Positions 51,341 through 62,800 of a DNA stretch of 64,000 bases are shown piece after piece. Position numbers and translations under genes: made by a program. Position 1 is the first letter of the stretch; each line of letters opens with the position of its first letter. This stretch comes from Dicyema japonicum (Eukaryota; Dicyemida; Rhombozoa; Dicyemidae), in contig RDEW01000014.1 of assembly GCA_011109175.1 (NCBI GenBank), forward strand, positions 940,042 to 1,004,041. Direction: 5' to 3'. The notes under the pieces were generated by a model. It had not been told where the DNA came from and made no database searches. It saw only the letters and a program-made list of their open reading frames with translations.

Positions 51341-52020
51341 ATGACGTGCGGGATGTTGGAAACCAGTATTACATAGGAACAGATCAAATGCCTGGCAAAA
51401 CTTTGATCTGTTCCTTAAGATGGTCGGGAGATGTACTAATAACTAATAAGCTGGGCTCTCTACTAGGAGACGCTGAAGATGTACTAAGGAGGAAAACACT
51501 GGCAAATGCGGCAATGGCTAAACTGAGGAAATGATGGCTAAGAGCCAAAGGACTTGGAATTGACATTAGATGCAGGCTTTACAACGCCTTTGTGAAACCG
51601 ATCCTAATGTACAACGCTGGGACCTGGGAAAGTTCCTTCAACGAACTATTGAAACTGAATTCGTTCCATGGAAGGCAACTAAGAAGCTTACTCGAAATGG
51701 TGTGGCCACGTAGAATATCAACCACTGGTATTTACAACAAGTGTATGTGTTCGTACATCAGCAAGGATGTGATAGATGCCCGGTGGAGGCTATTTGGACA
51801 TTTATTAAGAATGAACCCGGACGCACCTGCTAACAAAGCCATGGAAGGTTACTTTGACAGTTGCGACAAACTCTTCCGCGGATGACCTAAATCGACACTT
51901 CCGACTGCCTTAAACAAAGAACTAAATCGTGTGAGAAAAATCTAAAGATGGGGGACGACCAGGACGAATTGAGATCACTAGCATTCGACAGAGGAAGGTG
52001 GAAGAGATTTTAAAGTTTCC
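51341..52020 (+). mobile_element. Family A retrotransposon, C-terminal part
   Basis: Plus strand: NKLGSLLGDAEDVLRRKTLA, then one stop, LGIDIRCRLYNAFVKPILMY, LNSFHGRQLRSLLEMVWPRR, IDARWRLFGHLLRMNPDAPA, ending FRG and then a decayed LPTALNKEL-type tail and DDQDELRSLAFDRGRWK at about 51950-52010. A third copy of the family within 3 kb. Confidence 0.78.
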
Positions 52021-52129
52021 AGTAAGTTTTGGTGATCTCAATCAATATTGGTGAGCATATTCTTATTAAAAATGTCATGTATGGCAAATAAGGCGGGGTA
52101 CCATGTGGTGTTATGTGGATAGATTGTCT

Positions 52130-53745
52130 AAAATTATTTTCCTTCCTTCCGATGGCTTCATTGGATCCACCTTACTGAAGAGACGGCCAATACTTGTCTG
52201 GCATTAAGAGGATCCAACTATTCTTTCCCCATGGACAATTTCGTTACCCAGAGACAAGTTCTGGAACCCTGGAACGAGTCAGGATCAAGGAGTTAGTTAG
52301 TTTGGTTACCCTTGGTCTTTGGAATAATTTTAATTTAATGTGGCTCGCCGAATACGTGGTGGCATTTGAAAGAAAAGAGCTACACTTTCCCTATCCATGT
52401 TTGCCAAACCCTGGACAAGTCACGATAGTTCAACTGAATTTATATGGAATCGAGAGTAAGATACTTGAACTTCAAAACTATTCGGAGAAACACCATATCG
52501 ACGTATAATTACTTCAAGAATCCAGACTTTTCACCAGCAATGCAACACCAAGATTACCGGGATTCACAGTAATTTGCCGCGACAGACATGTAAAACTTAG
52601 TGAAACCTACTGTCTTCGTAGTGGAATTGCGTATGAAGATATCGCTGGCTATGTCTACACTATGCTTCATGACGGCGGAAATCTCGAACTTTTCCTGACG
52701 ATTCCCCAGACTTTCTCTAACATTAGTCAATCATATTTTCCACCTTTAAATTCCTGCTACTCCCGTGTTCTTAGATTTTCTTCTCTCACCTCAATGAAGA
52801 ATGTGCTTATCTGTGGTGACTTCAATGCGAAACATTCTTTATGGGTTGCAGGACATGTCCATGACAAAAGGAAGATGTTAATTGAGGACCTCCACAGTTT
52901 CTACATATTCAACGATCTGGTTTTCCATATAGAACACTAACTTGACGAAATGATGAACCCTCTTCCATTGAAATCTTACTGCCATCTCCATCCCTGGCCC
53001 CTTTTATGACAACAAAAGTGACCACAATCCGATCTTTTTGGAGGTCAAACGAGATCACAGTCTCTGACACTAATTAATTACAATCTTATAAACTGGAGAA
53101 GATTAAATGATTTAGTCTTTTTCAGTTTCACGCTACAGTCCTCAACTGAACAAATGGTTAAATGGTTCAACATAATTTACCTCAAGGCAAGGAAGTTATG
53201 GGCCGACGTCATTCCTCATCAAGATGTTATGGTACACGGACAAGGCTTCTGATATGAGAACGGAACTTCCCGAGGAAGAAAAATCGTCTCAAAAATGAAG
53301 ACATTGTCAGAATATATAAGCTCAATAGAAAAATATACAGACAAATCAAAAACGTGAGCATAAAATGGTGGACGAAGCAATCTCAAGATGTCTCTGCAAA
53401 CGCATCAGTTAGAAGGATCTGGAATTTTAAAAAAATATCAACCATAACCTAAAAAGATGGCTCTCTAACTTTCTGAGCGGAAGGTGTAGGTAATATGAAA
53501 TAATGAGAAATCGAGGACACGCTTTGTCCCAAGGATCCCCAATATCACCAACACTGTTCAATTTGCATATACACTACCACACAGACGAAAACTGTCTCCT
53601 TTCATATGCGAACGACATAGCCATTGCTGCAAAAAACAGGAACTACAAAGTCGCCACTCAAATGCTTCAGGGAATGCTCAATTCCTTAACCCAATGGTTA
53701 GAAGGACTACGCATAGTGTGACCTTAAAATCATTTCTAACCCTCT
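52130..53745 (+). mobile_element. Family B retrotransposon, 5' leader, endonuclease and RT pieces
   Basis: The leader 52140-52365 matches 16733-16990. Then: endonuclease start VTIVQLNLYGIESKILELQN, QESRLFTSNATPRLPGF, and NVLICGDFNAKHSLWVAG (GDFNAK). Later RT motifs: LSQGSPISPTLFNLHI (motif B) and LLSYANDIAIAAKNR (YAND in place of YADD). Large parts between are missing or unreadable; no intact ends at the 3' side. Confidence 0.75.
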
Positions 53746-53771
53746 TTATATATCACAAGGAGGCTTTAATA

Positions 53772-53999
53772 ATAATAAAGCCTTTTCATGAGAACCATAG
53801 TATTTATAGCTCCGCATAGGCAGGATACACACTTTATTTAAGTAAAAAACAGTTAATTTTAACTAATCGTAGAATCGGCGTCACTCGTCAAACCCTTTCT
53901 GCATCGTAGATGCGTGGAACCTTCCACCAGGTGAACAGCAGCGAGATTCGAACCTGTAGCCTAAGCCACTTAAGCCCGACACCTAACCACTATGAAGGA
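53772..53999 (-). mobile_element. tRNA-derived SINE, about 230 bp, with target duplication
   Basis: On the minus strand the 5' head has A-box-like TAGTGGTTAGGTGTCGGG and B-box-like GGTTCGAATCTCGCTG, an RNA polymerase III internal promoter. A body follows with ACTGTTTTTTACTTAAATAA and GTGTGTATCCTGCC words, ending in an ATTATTATTA tail. AGGAGGCTTTA occurs at both edges (about 53760-53770 and 53997-54007), a likely target duplication. Partial relatives: 31155-31262 (tail), 43176-43325 (head), and short pieces near 6800 and 54180. Confidence 0.72.
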
Positions 54000-54375
54000 G
54001 GCTTTATTATTAAAAAAAACTATGAAAATATGTGGATATTTTTATCCACTACATGTCTTTACATAAGGAATAGCATGTATTTTCAAATTATGAATTAGCC
54101 CCAATTTATTTACGATAAAATATACTTTTGAATTGTCCTTACACACACTTTACGAAACGCCATATTAGCTATAACTTTTCCCAGCCAGGACACACACTTT
54201 AGTAAAAAACACAAATGACAATAATTAAAATTTTCGAATACTGTGGAATTGCACCAAGAGGCAAAGAAGTTCCTATTGATTTTTTGCATTCAAGGTACAG
54301 TAAATTTTAGCAAAAAAATCGGAAAAGGGCAATGTAGCGTATGTTGAAATTGAAATTTATTTCAAAAGACCACAG

Positions 54376-56520
54376 TTAAAGACAAAAACAAGAAATTATG
54401 TCATCCCGGCGAATTTCAATAGGGATTTCAGCTTGGCCTGGTGGTCTTCCCTCGATCCAACAAAAGTAAGCAGTGGACGAGTGATCCTCTGGTATCGTTG
54501 AGTTTGACCTCCTTTTCTTCTTATTAAGTTTTCCAAAAGGGTAGGTGTAGAATTTAGATCGCCTTTGATCCAGTTTTCTATCACGGAAAACGCTCTTTTT
54601 TGGGTTGCCGCAATTCTCTGGGCATTCGTCCAAGAAATTGAGGGGCCCCATGATGTACATTCATGTGATATACATGGGTCGACGTACTGGCTGTATAGTG
54701 ATTTCAGAACGGGATGACTTCCGATTTTCCATAAACCAGAGATCCCCTTCAAGATGTTGATTTTCTTTTCACATTTGTTTAAAACATTTCCCACGTGGCG
54801 CAAGAAAGTTATATTGGTGTCAAATACTACTCCCAGGATCTTCTGCGAATAAAATCACTCAGGGATAGTAAATGGGTATCCGTCGAGTGAAGGGATTTAA
54901 ATTCGTGTTGGAATCGTTTTTCTGGGATTGTTTCTCTGATCTTCTGAAGAACTAGTTTTTCCAGAATTTTCGACATTGAAGATAGCAACGATACCGGTCT
55001 GAATGATGCCGGGTCGTTTTATGGTTTTCCCATCTTCAATATCGGAAGGATGTAGGCGAGTTCCCATAGTGAGGGGATCGCATTTTCCCTTAAAGACCAA
55101 TTATAGATCTTTGTAAGGGTCTTGATCGCCTCCGGTCCAAGATTTTTCAGCAGGATAACAAGGATTCCATCTGGGCTGTGGGAGTAGGTAGTCTTTGTAG
55201 TGAACAGTGCTTCTTTTACATCCGTTTCTGAAAAGTAGGAAGATAACCGGTCCCTCTTGGTTTTTCCAAAAGAAGTTGACCTGTCTTGATCTTCCGTTTC
55301 TCTTTATGGGTATTTTTCACATAATACTTCATAATGGAATTCAGATCATTCTGGCTGTATTCGCATTAGTCAGTTGGTCTATCATGAGCCCTTGATATGT
55401 CCCGAATGATTTTCCATACTTGGGCGGTTGTCTGATTTTGGTTCAAAGCTGTGAAAACTCGTGACCATTTTCCTTTCAGTATCTTAAGTTCTTTGGCCTT
55501 TATGTTTTCATTTAGTGCTTTCAGTCGGAGTTTTGCCTCGGTTGAGCCAATTCCAGTCTTTTTGAGGCTATTTCTTTCCTTGACCAAAGCCATCTTTCCA
55601 AAGCCTCTTGTGTAGCAGGTGTGTCTTATTGGACAGTCATTTTTCTCCATTGCAGAATAATGTCATTTATATGATACACCGCCTTGTCAAGGGAGGAGAA
55701 ATCCTCCAGATTTACGTCAACCAAACGATATTCAGTAATAATCCGGAAAAAGTTCCAGTTTGCGGATTAGTTTATGTAGGTCGGCTTCTTATCACAAAAT
55801 ACCTTCCTCCTGATCTTCAATAAATTAAGGTTGTGGTCACTTCTGGTATCGTATATGACGGACCAAGTTACTTTTGTAAAGAGGGTTGGAGACCAAAGAG
55901 TGATTTCTGGGGATGTGGGTTGGTCAGAATTCCTGAAAGGGGTTCTTTTGTGTTTTGAGGGGTCATTTATGATCATCAGTTTTCCAGACTGCGAGAGTAG
56001 AAGTCTTCCTCTTGCATCGGCAGGCTGACTTGACAGACAAAGGGGATTTTTGGCATTCAGGTCTCCGCAAATCAAGATATCTCCCATATTTTCCAAAGTA
56101 GATAAGTCAACCATTGAATACTTCTTAGGGCGTGAGCCAGGAGGAGGTATATAGACGTTTACCAAAAACAATTTTCCTTTTGTTGAACTCACAGAGATTC
56201 CAATGGTTTCCTGTTGCCCTAAGGAGTTTCTTTATTTCTGATGAACAGTCCTGATACTTGAGTCCCTTTCTAATAATCGTTAGTAGTCACCTCCACATTT
56301 CTTTGTACGATCTTTCCGAATAACATTGAATCCAGGAAGAATAGGCGTAAAGTCTTCGGAGTCAATTTAGACTCTTGAATAGGTCATATCAATTTTGATT
56401 TTTGAGATGAGTGTTCTGAGCTCCAAGAATTTACCCTTGATTCCATTCACGTTGAGCTGGATCACTGAAATCCAGTCCTTTTGTTTTCTAGGGGCACACG
56501 TCCGGGAAGCTGATAATTTC
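54376..56520 (-). mobile_element. Family B retrotransposon, decayed but long
   Basis: Reading the minus strand from 56520: VIQLNVNGIKGKFLELRTLI, LFLVNVYIPPPGSRPKKYSM, ILICGDLNAKNPLCLSSQPA and RSDHNLNLLKIRRKV (endonuclease, to 55767). Then comes a linker with MALVKERNSLKKTGIG; RT remnants (VVFKGKCDPLTMG and DIEDGKTIKRPGIIQTG near 54900-55100, in shifting frames); and the C-terminal region VLNKCEKKINILKGISGLWK, YVDPCISHECTSWGPSISWT, TQKRAFSVIENWIKGDL. The YADD block is not found, so the RT palm is deleted. Confidence 0.78.
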
Positions 56521-56679
56521 GCCGACCGGGGGTGACATTACTCTCCGTGGAAGATAGCAAATGGTCCTTTTATGTTGAATTAAAGAATGAGTATGACTTC
56601 ATTTCCGATGAAATGGAAATAACAAGAAACGAACTAAGGGCTATCAGGCCTTTTGCCTGGCACTCGTTACTCGTTACAT

Positions 56680-57240
56680 TGTCCTTATGTGAAAACAATT
56701 AAGAATACTGACCCTCTTGAACCTCTCCTATTCTCTTACAATTGACCACGTTATTCAGAAGATCTCGGTCCTGATAAATATTTGGTACCTTGTTGATGGA
56801 ACGATTGGAAGAGAAGTCTCTATTATCGATGTTTAGGAAATTGCTATTCCCGATCCTGGCTCAATGCTTTCATAGTACGTGCGGTTGTTATTCTGTTGGA
56901 TGGGAATACAATTCGCGTTGGAGTTGCTCTTTGGTTAGACTGCACTTTACGAACATCTGCTCGAAACATCGAGGGGTTTCTAAGAAGACGGGTTTACTTG
57001 CCTTCTGTAACCCATCGACTTGACAGAGGTGATGGGAAAAGGTCGAAAGGCCTAACGACAATGCCACGGAGCCAATAGAGATGTCTTGCTTGAGATTCAA
57101 CATGGACGGACACGTTCTCTAATGCGAATTCGTTAAAGTCATAGTTGCGCGTGGATTCCACAGCTAGTACTACTGAAGATTCGAAAAGAAGAAAGTGATA
57201 TGTTCGCATTCCAGCCGATTTTCTTGGCCCTAGCACGCAT
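56680..57240 (+). mobile_element. Family C retroelement fragment, internally deleted
   Basis: Plus strand: DPLEPLLFSLTIDHVIQKIS, LINIWYLVDGTIG (the YLDD motif is changed to YLVD), then GNTIRVGVALWLD and THRLDRGDGKRSKGLTTMP, where GKRPDG has become GKRSKG. Both catalytic motifs are thus destroyed. It ends against the 3' end of the 28S fragment. Confidence 0.65.
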
Positions 57241-57298
57241 GAGTTTATTAGCTAAATAGGGCGGGTTGCAGGACAGAGGAAAGAATGAAACTATGCCT

Positions 57299-58362
57299 CA
57301 AATCTTTGGCAAAGAGATATACCTCAGTAGATCTCCACCAAAGCAGCTTTCATATGTATAGTTCTCATGCCAATAAATGTCGTCTACATGTGATTTAGCA
57401 CAGTACTCAGTCTCAATGCAATTCATCTGGGTGATAATACCTACTTTTAGGACACCTTTCGACACCAAGGTAAAGCAGCATAAAAGCATAGTCTTGCTAT
57501 ATTAGAGCACTGCACAATATCGTTGCTTCCAGTCAAGATTCTAACTTAGAGGCATTCAGTTATTATCTTTCAGACGATAGCTTTGCACCACTGACTTTTC
57601 AGTCAAGTGTATGAACCAAATGTCTGACTCTGCAGTTTTTCACGTAATTTGCAGAATTACTGTTGCTACGACACCGATTCAGTATGGTAAAACTAACCTA
57701 TCTCATGATGGTCTAAACTCAGCTCACGTGCTCTGTTAATGAGTGAACAATCCTACACTTTGCAATTTATGATTCGCAATGATAGGAAGAGTCAACATCA
57801 AAGAATCAAAAGCGCCGTCTCTATGTATTCATGGAGGCCACAAGCCAATTATCCCTGTGGTAACTTTTCTGTCACCTTTAACTTAAAGCTTTTAAAAACA
57901 AAAGGATCGATAGGTCACGCTTTTGCGTTTTGCATACGTAATGAACATGCAAATAAGGCGAGCTTTTACCCTTTCGCCCCATGACAGATTTCTGTTCAGC
58001 TTGAGCTCATTTTTGGACATCTGCGTCATCGTTTAGCAGATGTACCACCCCAGCCCCCATATAGGGCCTTGCACTATAACCTTCCCGGATGGGATAGTAC
58101 GGTATTACTGAATTAGTAAGAAGACGACTGAGGCAGTGGTGTTACATTGTCGTTGATAAATCAACTCCCACCTACACTATATCCCCAATGTCCTCTTACA
58201 ATGCCAATCTAGAGTCCAAGCTCAAAAGGGTCTTCTTTCCCCGCTGATTCTCCCGGGCCCGTTACCCCGGCTGTGGTTTCGCTAGAGTGCTGATAGGGAC
58301 AGTGGGAATCTCGTTAATCCATTCATGCGCTTCATCAATTAAATTACTTGAAATTTGGCTAC
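57299..58362 (-). rRNA. 28S rRNA fragment from the R2 target site to the 3' end
   Basis: The minus strand carries universal 28S words in order: TAGCCAAAT, GCGCATGAATGGATTAACGA, GATTCCCACTGTCCCTATC, GAATCAGCGGGGAAAGAAGA, AAAAGTTACCACAGGGATAA, CTGGCTTGTGG, CTTCCTATCATTG, AGACCATCATGAGATAGGTT, and near the end GATCTACTGAGGTATATC with TTTGCCAAAGATTTG, matching the last bases of animal 28S. The 5' edge at 58362 coincides with the R2 cleavage point (28S reads ...TTAAGG/TAGCC...); sequence upstream is not 28S. Many positions differ from the animal consensus (for example AAATTTCAAGTAATTTAATT after TAGCC), so it is either a divergent gene copy or a pseudogene. No 5' part, 18S or 5.8S is in the window. 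Confidence 0.85.
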
Positions 58363-58429
58363 ATTGGGCTCGCGATCATGAGGAGCAAATCTCATTTCAT
58401 GCTCAATGCCTCTAAGTCATAATGGAACG

Positions 58430-59105
58430 TTGTCATAATAACTGCGGGTCTTAGACGATGTTGTATGACGGAATTCTTTTGAAGATCTGCTAGTGTCATC
58501 TAGCCAACATCGCTGTGCAAGTTTGTTGTCGGGCTGGGGAGAGGCGTCTTCCGAGAGCAGTGGCTGGCTCAACGCCATTCCCAATGGAGTTTTGGGTACC
58601 TTTCTGGATGATGAATGCGTCCGTAATGGGATTCCATTACGACTGGGATTAAAAGTCTGTGTTTCACATCCGTGTCGATGCGGAGACCAGATCGACTGTT
58701 TTGGCCTACACCCTCTGTTCTGCAGGAAGAGTGCAGGCAGATCTTCCAGACACATGGCCTAGAATGAAGTCATTAGGAGAGCTTTAGACACCCCTCCATT
58801 CTCGAACCATTCGATCTTTGCTGGCATTACGGGAAACGACTAGATGACTATCTTCTTTTTGAAGCTGGGAAACATTTTGTCTGAGACGTCACCTGCACCG
58901 ACACTTTTGCCCTTTACAACTTACTCCAGAGTGCCTCTGGAGCCTTTTCTGCAGCTGAGAAGGCTGAGAGTTTGAAACGGGAAATCTGATTTCTTTCTAC
59001 ACGATCAAGAGATCCCCGTGAGCGATGCTGGTTATTTGAGAGAACATTGCTCGTCATCCTAGAGAGAATAGCCACGCAGTCAGAGTGGCCGCAATTATTA
59101 TTATT
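58430..59105 (+). mobile_element. Family C retroelement, 3' part
   Basis: Plus strand: SSGWLNAIPNGVLGTFLDDE, LRLGLKVCVSHPCRCGDQID, GLHPLFCRKSAGRSSRHMA (Cys/His cluster intact), then decayed endonuclease sequence (DWMTIFFLKLGNILSET region), and finally DPRERCWLFERTLLVILERI. Ends in an ATTATTATTATT run near 59095. Close in sequence to the intact copy at 20.1 kb. Confidence 0.78.
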
Positions 59106-59109
59106 GAAC

Positions 59110-59835
59110 AAGGAAACGACCGTCATATCCAAAATAAACAAAATTCAGGTGATCCCTGCCTCCCTCAACAGTCTTCGTATTTTTTCGGTGTTCCGACTGC
59201 GTTCCTGCGCATTTCCAATATGGACGGGGTCCGCATACTCTAGTCCTTTGCAGGGTGACTGTTATAGCCGCCTCTATTATATTTTCAAGGAAGGTTAGAT
59301 CCCCAAACATTACATGCGTATCCTATTGTGGACTCGATGAAATGTTTGTATATGACATCTAGTCCACTCAGATCTTTTTGTCTCTTAAATTTCCCAATAA
59401 CTCCTTTAGGAAATTGATTTTTCTCGTACAAGTCAATAACATATTTTCGACGTGTTTTGTAAAGGTTAAGAAGGTGTCAAAGGTAACTCCTAGGATATTC
59501 TGGAATTTGTTCTGCGGGATATTTTTCCCATCCAGTGTGACGTCAATTGATATTTTCCTTAGTCTTCTGTTTGTCGTGAATAGGATCAACACCAACTTCT
59601 CCTGGCTATTAGTGAATTGATTTTCCCAAAGCCATAAACTTAGTTTATTCAGATTGTCTTGTATTCTTCTCGTTGCTTCGATAATACTCACATCCCTAGA
59701 AGCAATGACTATATTATCCGCATACGTTAATAATGTCATCGTCCCCTGTGGGAAGTGGCAAGGGTAGCCGCTATATGACCATTTACTCACCTTTTTCAGT
59801 AATAAATTGTTCATTTATTTTAAAAAATATACCAA
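59110..59835 (-). mobile_element. Family B RT fragment
   Basis: The minus strand reads MTLLTYADNIVIASRDVSII, LNKLSLWLWENQFTNSQEKL, GKNIPQNKFQNILGVTFDTF and LTCTRKINFLKELLGNLRDK: the YADN catalytic block and the thumb region of a Jockey/CR1-type RT. Cut off at 59820 by the 3' tail of a family C copy. Confidence 0.75.
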
Positions 59836-59854
59836 TTTTATTTAAACACAAAAA

Positions 59855-62170
59855 ACTAACAATTAGCAACTGCTGGCTGCTCTCATATTTGAAAACGCAT
59901 TTCCCCTGACAATTTGCAAGTAAATGCGTTCAATGAGCCAGCTCCTTTCTTTCCTATCGTTTTTCTTCTTCGCGATGAGCGAGTCGATCCTGTTTAGTAG
60001 GGTCAATGACCTGCTTCCAATGATTCCTGTCGTTTCGACTGCCACTGGTTCGAATATTAATTGTCCTCCAAGACAGTCGTATTTTTATATTTTTAGGGTC
60101 TCAGTCTTCTCCAAAGCAGAGCCTGGATCAGTTGCTGTCGTTGAGAGGTTGGAGGGAGAGAGGCTATCGACACAGGTGGCGTCCCAGGCAAGATATTTAC
60201 CACTCTCCATGGGAAGATAGTGGTTCCGTCCGGTCTTCGGTTGGCTTGAGCAAGTCCAAGTGGCTCTAATTGGACAGGAAATCCTGCAGCCTCAACTCCC
60301 CAAGCAATAACTTCATTGATTGCGGCGTGTCTAGGACTCCTTCTAGCACTCCTTAGGCATGAAAGAACCTTTCGCGTTTACCATTTCTGCACATTCACAC
60401 CGACATCCATTCCGAGGCGGACGGAAACCCGAATCTTTGTCTCGTCGTCACCCATAGTGTCCAAAGTGAGGTACATGGTAAAGCTCTGAGCCAGGCTCCA
60501 CTCTCGTTCGTAGATGCGAAAGTCAGACGATGCTGATCAAGCAGAGGTTTTATCTCTTCTATGATCTTTGAACATAAAAGTTTGTCCCATTCTCGTTGTT
60601 TATTAGTGTTCTTCGGGAATCTAACACCCAGTCGTGTCCAGACTTCCAAGCCATGCATACCACTGGTTCAGCATCCGATCCATTAATGTAGCGTAGGATC
60701 TGGCGTGTGAGACCACTGGAAGCATATGTCGAAGATAGAAAGGGCGGGAGGGCGAGTTCTAGTGGTGAGCGTATTCTGAATCCTCCGTAGCAAAGAGGTA
60801 GTTTGCATTGGATCCAGCCAGATTTATCAAAAGAAATGTTGAGCGTTTCTTCAACGGCAGTACTCAGCTTCTCGTCGAAACCTCTTAAAGAGTTCATGTC
60901 AGTGAAACATGGGGAAATCCGTAAAAGAAAAAGCAGTAAGGTGAAAATTCCTGAGGAAGAATAAAGACATATGGGATTCCAGGGTTTGTAATTGTTGGAG
61001 TGATGTATTTTTTTCCTCCAGGAGAGCTGACACATTATTGCATTGTAGGGGAGAGCCAAGAAAAATTGCATTTTCGAGTTGAGTGGCCGAGACATCGCGG
61101 AGATAAGCAGAAATAGCGGTCACTGCACTGCAGAAGTCTTCCTCTCCGCAAGCAACGTTTATAATTTCACATTTATACGGGTTCGGTTCCAACCTAAGTG
61201 CAGAGAAGGTGGACTCGACTTCCGCCACCACAAGTTCTCAATTACCTTTGACGGTCGCGTCGTCCAGGTACCGTAAGTTCAATGGAGTTCACATCGTCGA
61301 TGCTGCACAGTTTATACCCAATGCGAAGAGCAGGGTGCCAAGGAAGTCACCTTGTTGAACTCCGATCTTGGATTCGACGATGTGTTGCTCGAATATGAGA
61401 ATACATGGGGAGCCGTATACAAGTTTCACCATCCTGCTGATTTCCGGGATCTGGAGATGCTAGGTTCTATGAATCTATCTCTGTGAATCCTATTGAAAGC
61501 ATTGCGGATGTCCAGTTTGACTATTATAGCATTTGTAGTGTCTGGCGGAGTTATAGCAAAGTTACTGATTGAGTGAATTACTGCCTTGCATCCATAAGGA
61601 ATTCCAACCCTAAATTAAGTAGGGCTCAGTTGGAGACTTAGAGTCTTGCTCGCTGTTCTGGCAGCAATCTTCCCCGTCAGGGGCCTGAATGCGCTCAATG
61701 AGCCTATAGCAATGGGTCTTAACCCACCACAAGGCTTTCTGAAGACAATAAGTTTAAATCCAAAAAAGAGTCCTCTGGCTTAGTCGGAGATATCAGCCCG
61801 AAGAACGCGGTCTGTAAGAGTCTTTATTTAATTAATGAGGGAGTTACCATATCGGCGATTGTGGAAGAAATAAGGTATTTCATATGGCTCGGACGTAGGC
61901 CGTCCGCTTCCTGGGAAAGATGAAATATAAGATCATATATCACTTGTGGTGGTTGCCAAATGTGGAATCTCCTTCCCAATTTCTGTCTCGCGTAGATCCG
62001 ACGGGGCGGGAAGATGTTTTTGGGTGATGAGCTCAAGGGTTTTTTTTAGTTGGCGAAAGAACCTTGTCATTGACGGAGAGCGTACGCAGGGCACTCCGAA
62101 TGTCCCCGACCATGACCTTCTTATTCACTTTTTTGCGTATTTCCCACTTGTCTTTTTTGATACTGGACGA
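59855..62170 (-). mobile_element. Family C retroelement, long decayed copy
   Basis: From 62170 downward on the minus strand: VIYDLIFHLSQEADGLRPSH (RT start), a region matching the RT palm with heavy damage (61300-61800), NISFDKSGWIQCKLPLCYGG, FRIRSPLELALPPFLSS, LTRQILRYINGSDAEP, the Cys/His and endonuclease region (60140-60420) and the tail MAVETTGIIGSRSLTLLNRI, IYLQIVRGNAFSNMRA (59863-60045). Same subfamily as 4380-5800. Multiple frame breaks. Confidence 0.78.
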
Positions 62171-62222
62171 TGAGGGCGGATGGTCAGCAATAAAAAAATT
62201 ATGTTAATATCTCAAGAATATT

Positions 62223-62295
62223 CGCCCCCGACCGGAGTCGAACAAGTAACCTTGGAGTTAACAACCGCACGCGCTAAACATTGCGCCACGAAGAC
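62223..62295 (-). tRNA. tRNA-Asn (GTT)-like gene, 73 nt
   Basis: The minus strand folds as a tRNA. The acceptor GTCTTCG pairs with CGGGGGC (three G-U pairs); the D arm is GCGC...GCGC; the anticodon loop is TTGTTAA with anticodon GTT at positions 34-36; the T loop is TTCGACT. The anticodon stem and the T stem have one mismatch each. The A box (TGGCGCAATGTTTAGCGC) and B box (TTCGACTCC) are close to metazoan tRNA-Asn. It may be a weak functional gene or a recent pseudogene. No intron. Confidence 0.75.
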
Positions 62296-62800
62296 ATTCT
62301 AAGTTTTGTTACTTATATTCAAAAAATCAAAAAAATCAATTGTCACAAATTTTAGTCAATCTTTAAAGAAAAACGAGGAAATGAGTTTTATATTTTCATG
62401 ATTCCTTAGATATCAGAAATTTAATATTTGAATTTTCGGAAAAAAGTCATATTCACGAAATGCCTATAAAGTTTTTGTATGGTAATAGTTCTCCTTATAA
62501 TAACAATTATTCTTCACGTGATATTCCAGTGAGAGACAACTCGCCTAGAAATAACATGTAATAAATATTATTTTTTCCACACTTCATATTAGGTATACAA
62601 AGAGTATGTAAGCAAAGTATAGGAATGTTGGGGAAACACTTAAATGTTATATGCTCCACGTGACATATATAATTCGCTTATTCCACATGTGTGTATTGAT
62701 AGGATTTTCTCAAAAGTGAGCATATTCTAATGATCCCAGACCGACAAGGGAGAGGACGAATCCGACAGGGTTGAGAATCCTGTGCAGCTCTTCTCATTGG
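62296..62800. other. AT-rich spacer with a repeat remnant
   Basis: 62720-62790 contains TGATCCCAGACCGACAAGGG, a third or fourth copy of the interspersed repeat at 14245 and 18330. The rest is AT-rich and unassigned. Confidence 0.4.

Noticed and set aside
48890-52020. Single element with 5' inversion by twin priming
   Set aside because: The inverted part and the last forward part cover the same C-terminal region, so at least two or three insertions are needed.
57299-59105. An R2-type element inserted in 28S
   Set aside because: The family C copy next to the 28S piece (58430-59105) points the opposite way from the rRNA, with about 70 bp of other sequence between. A true R2 insertion would share the rRNA's direction and abut it.
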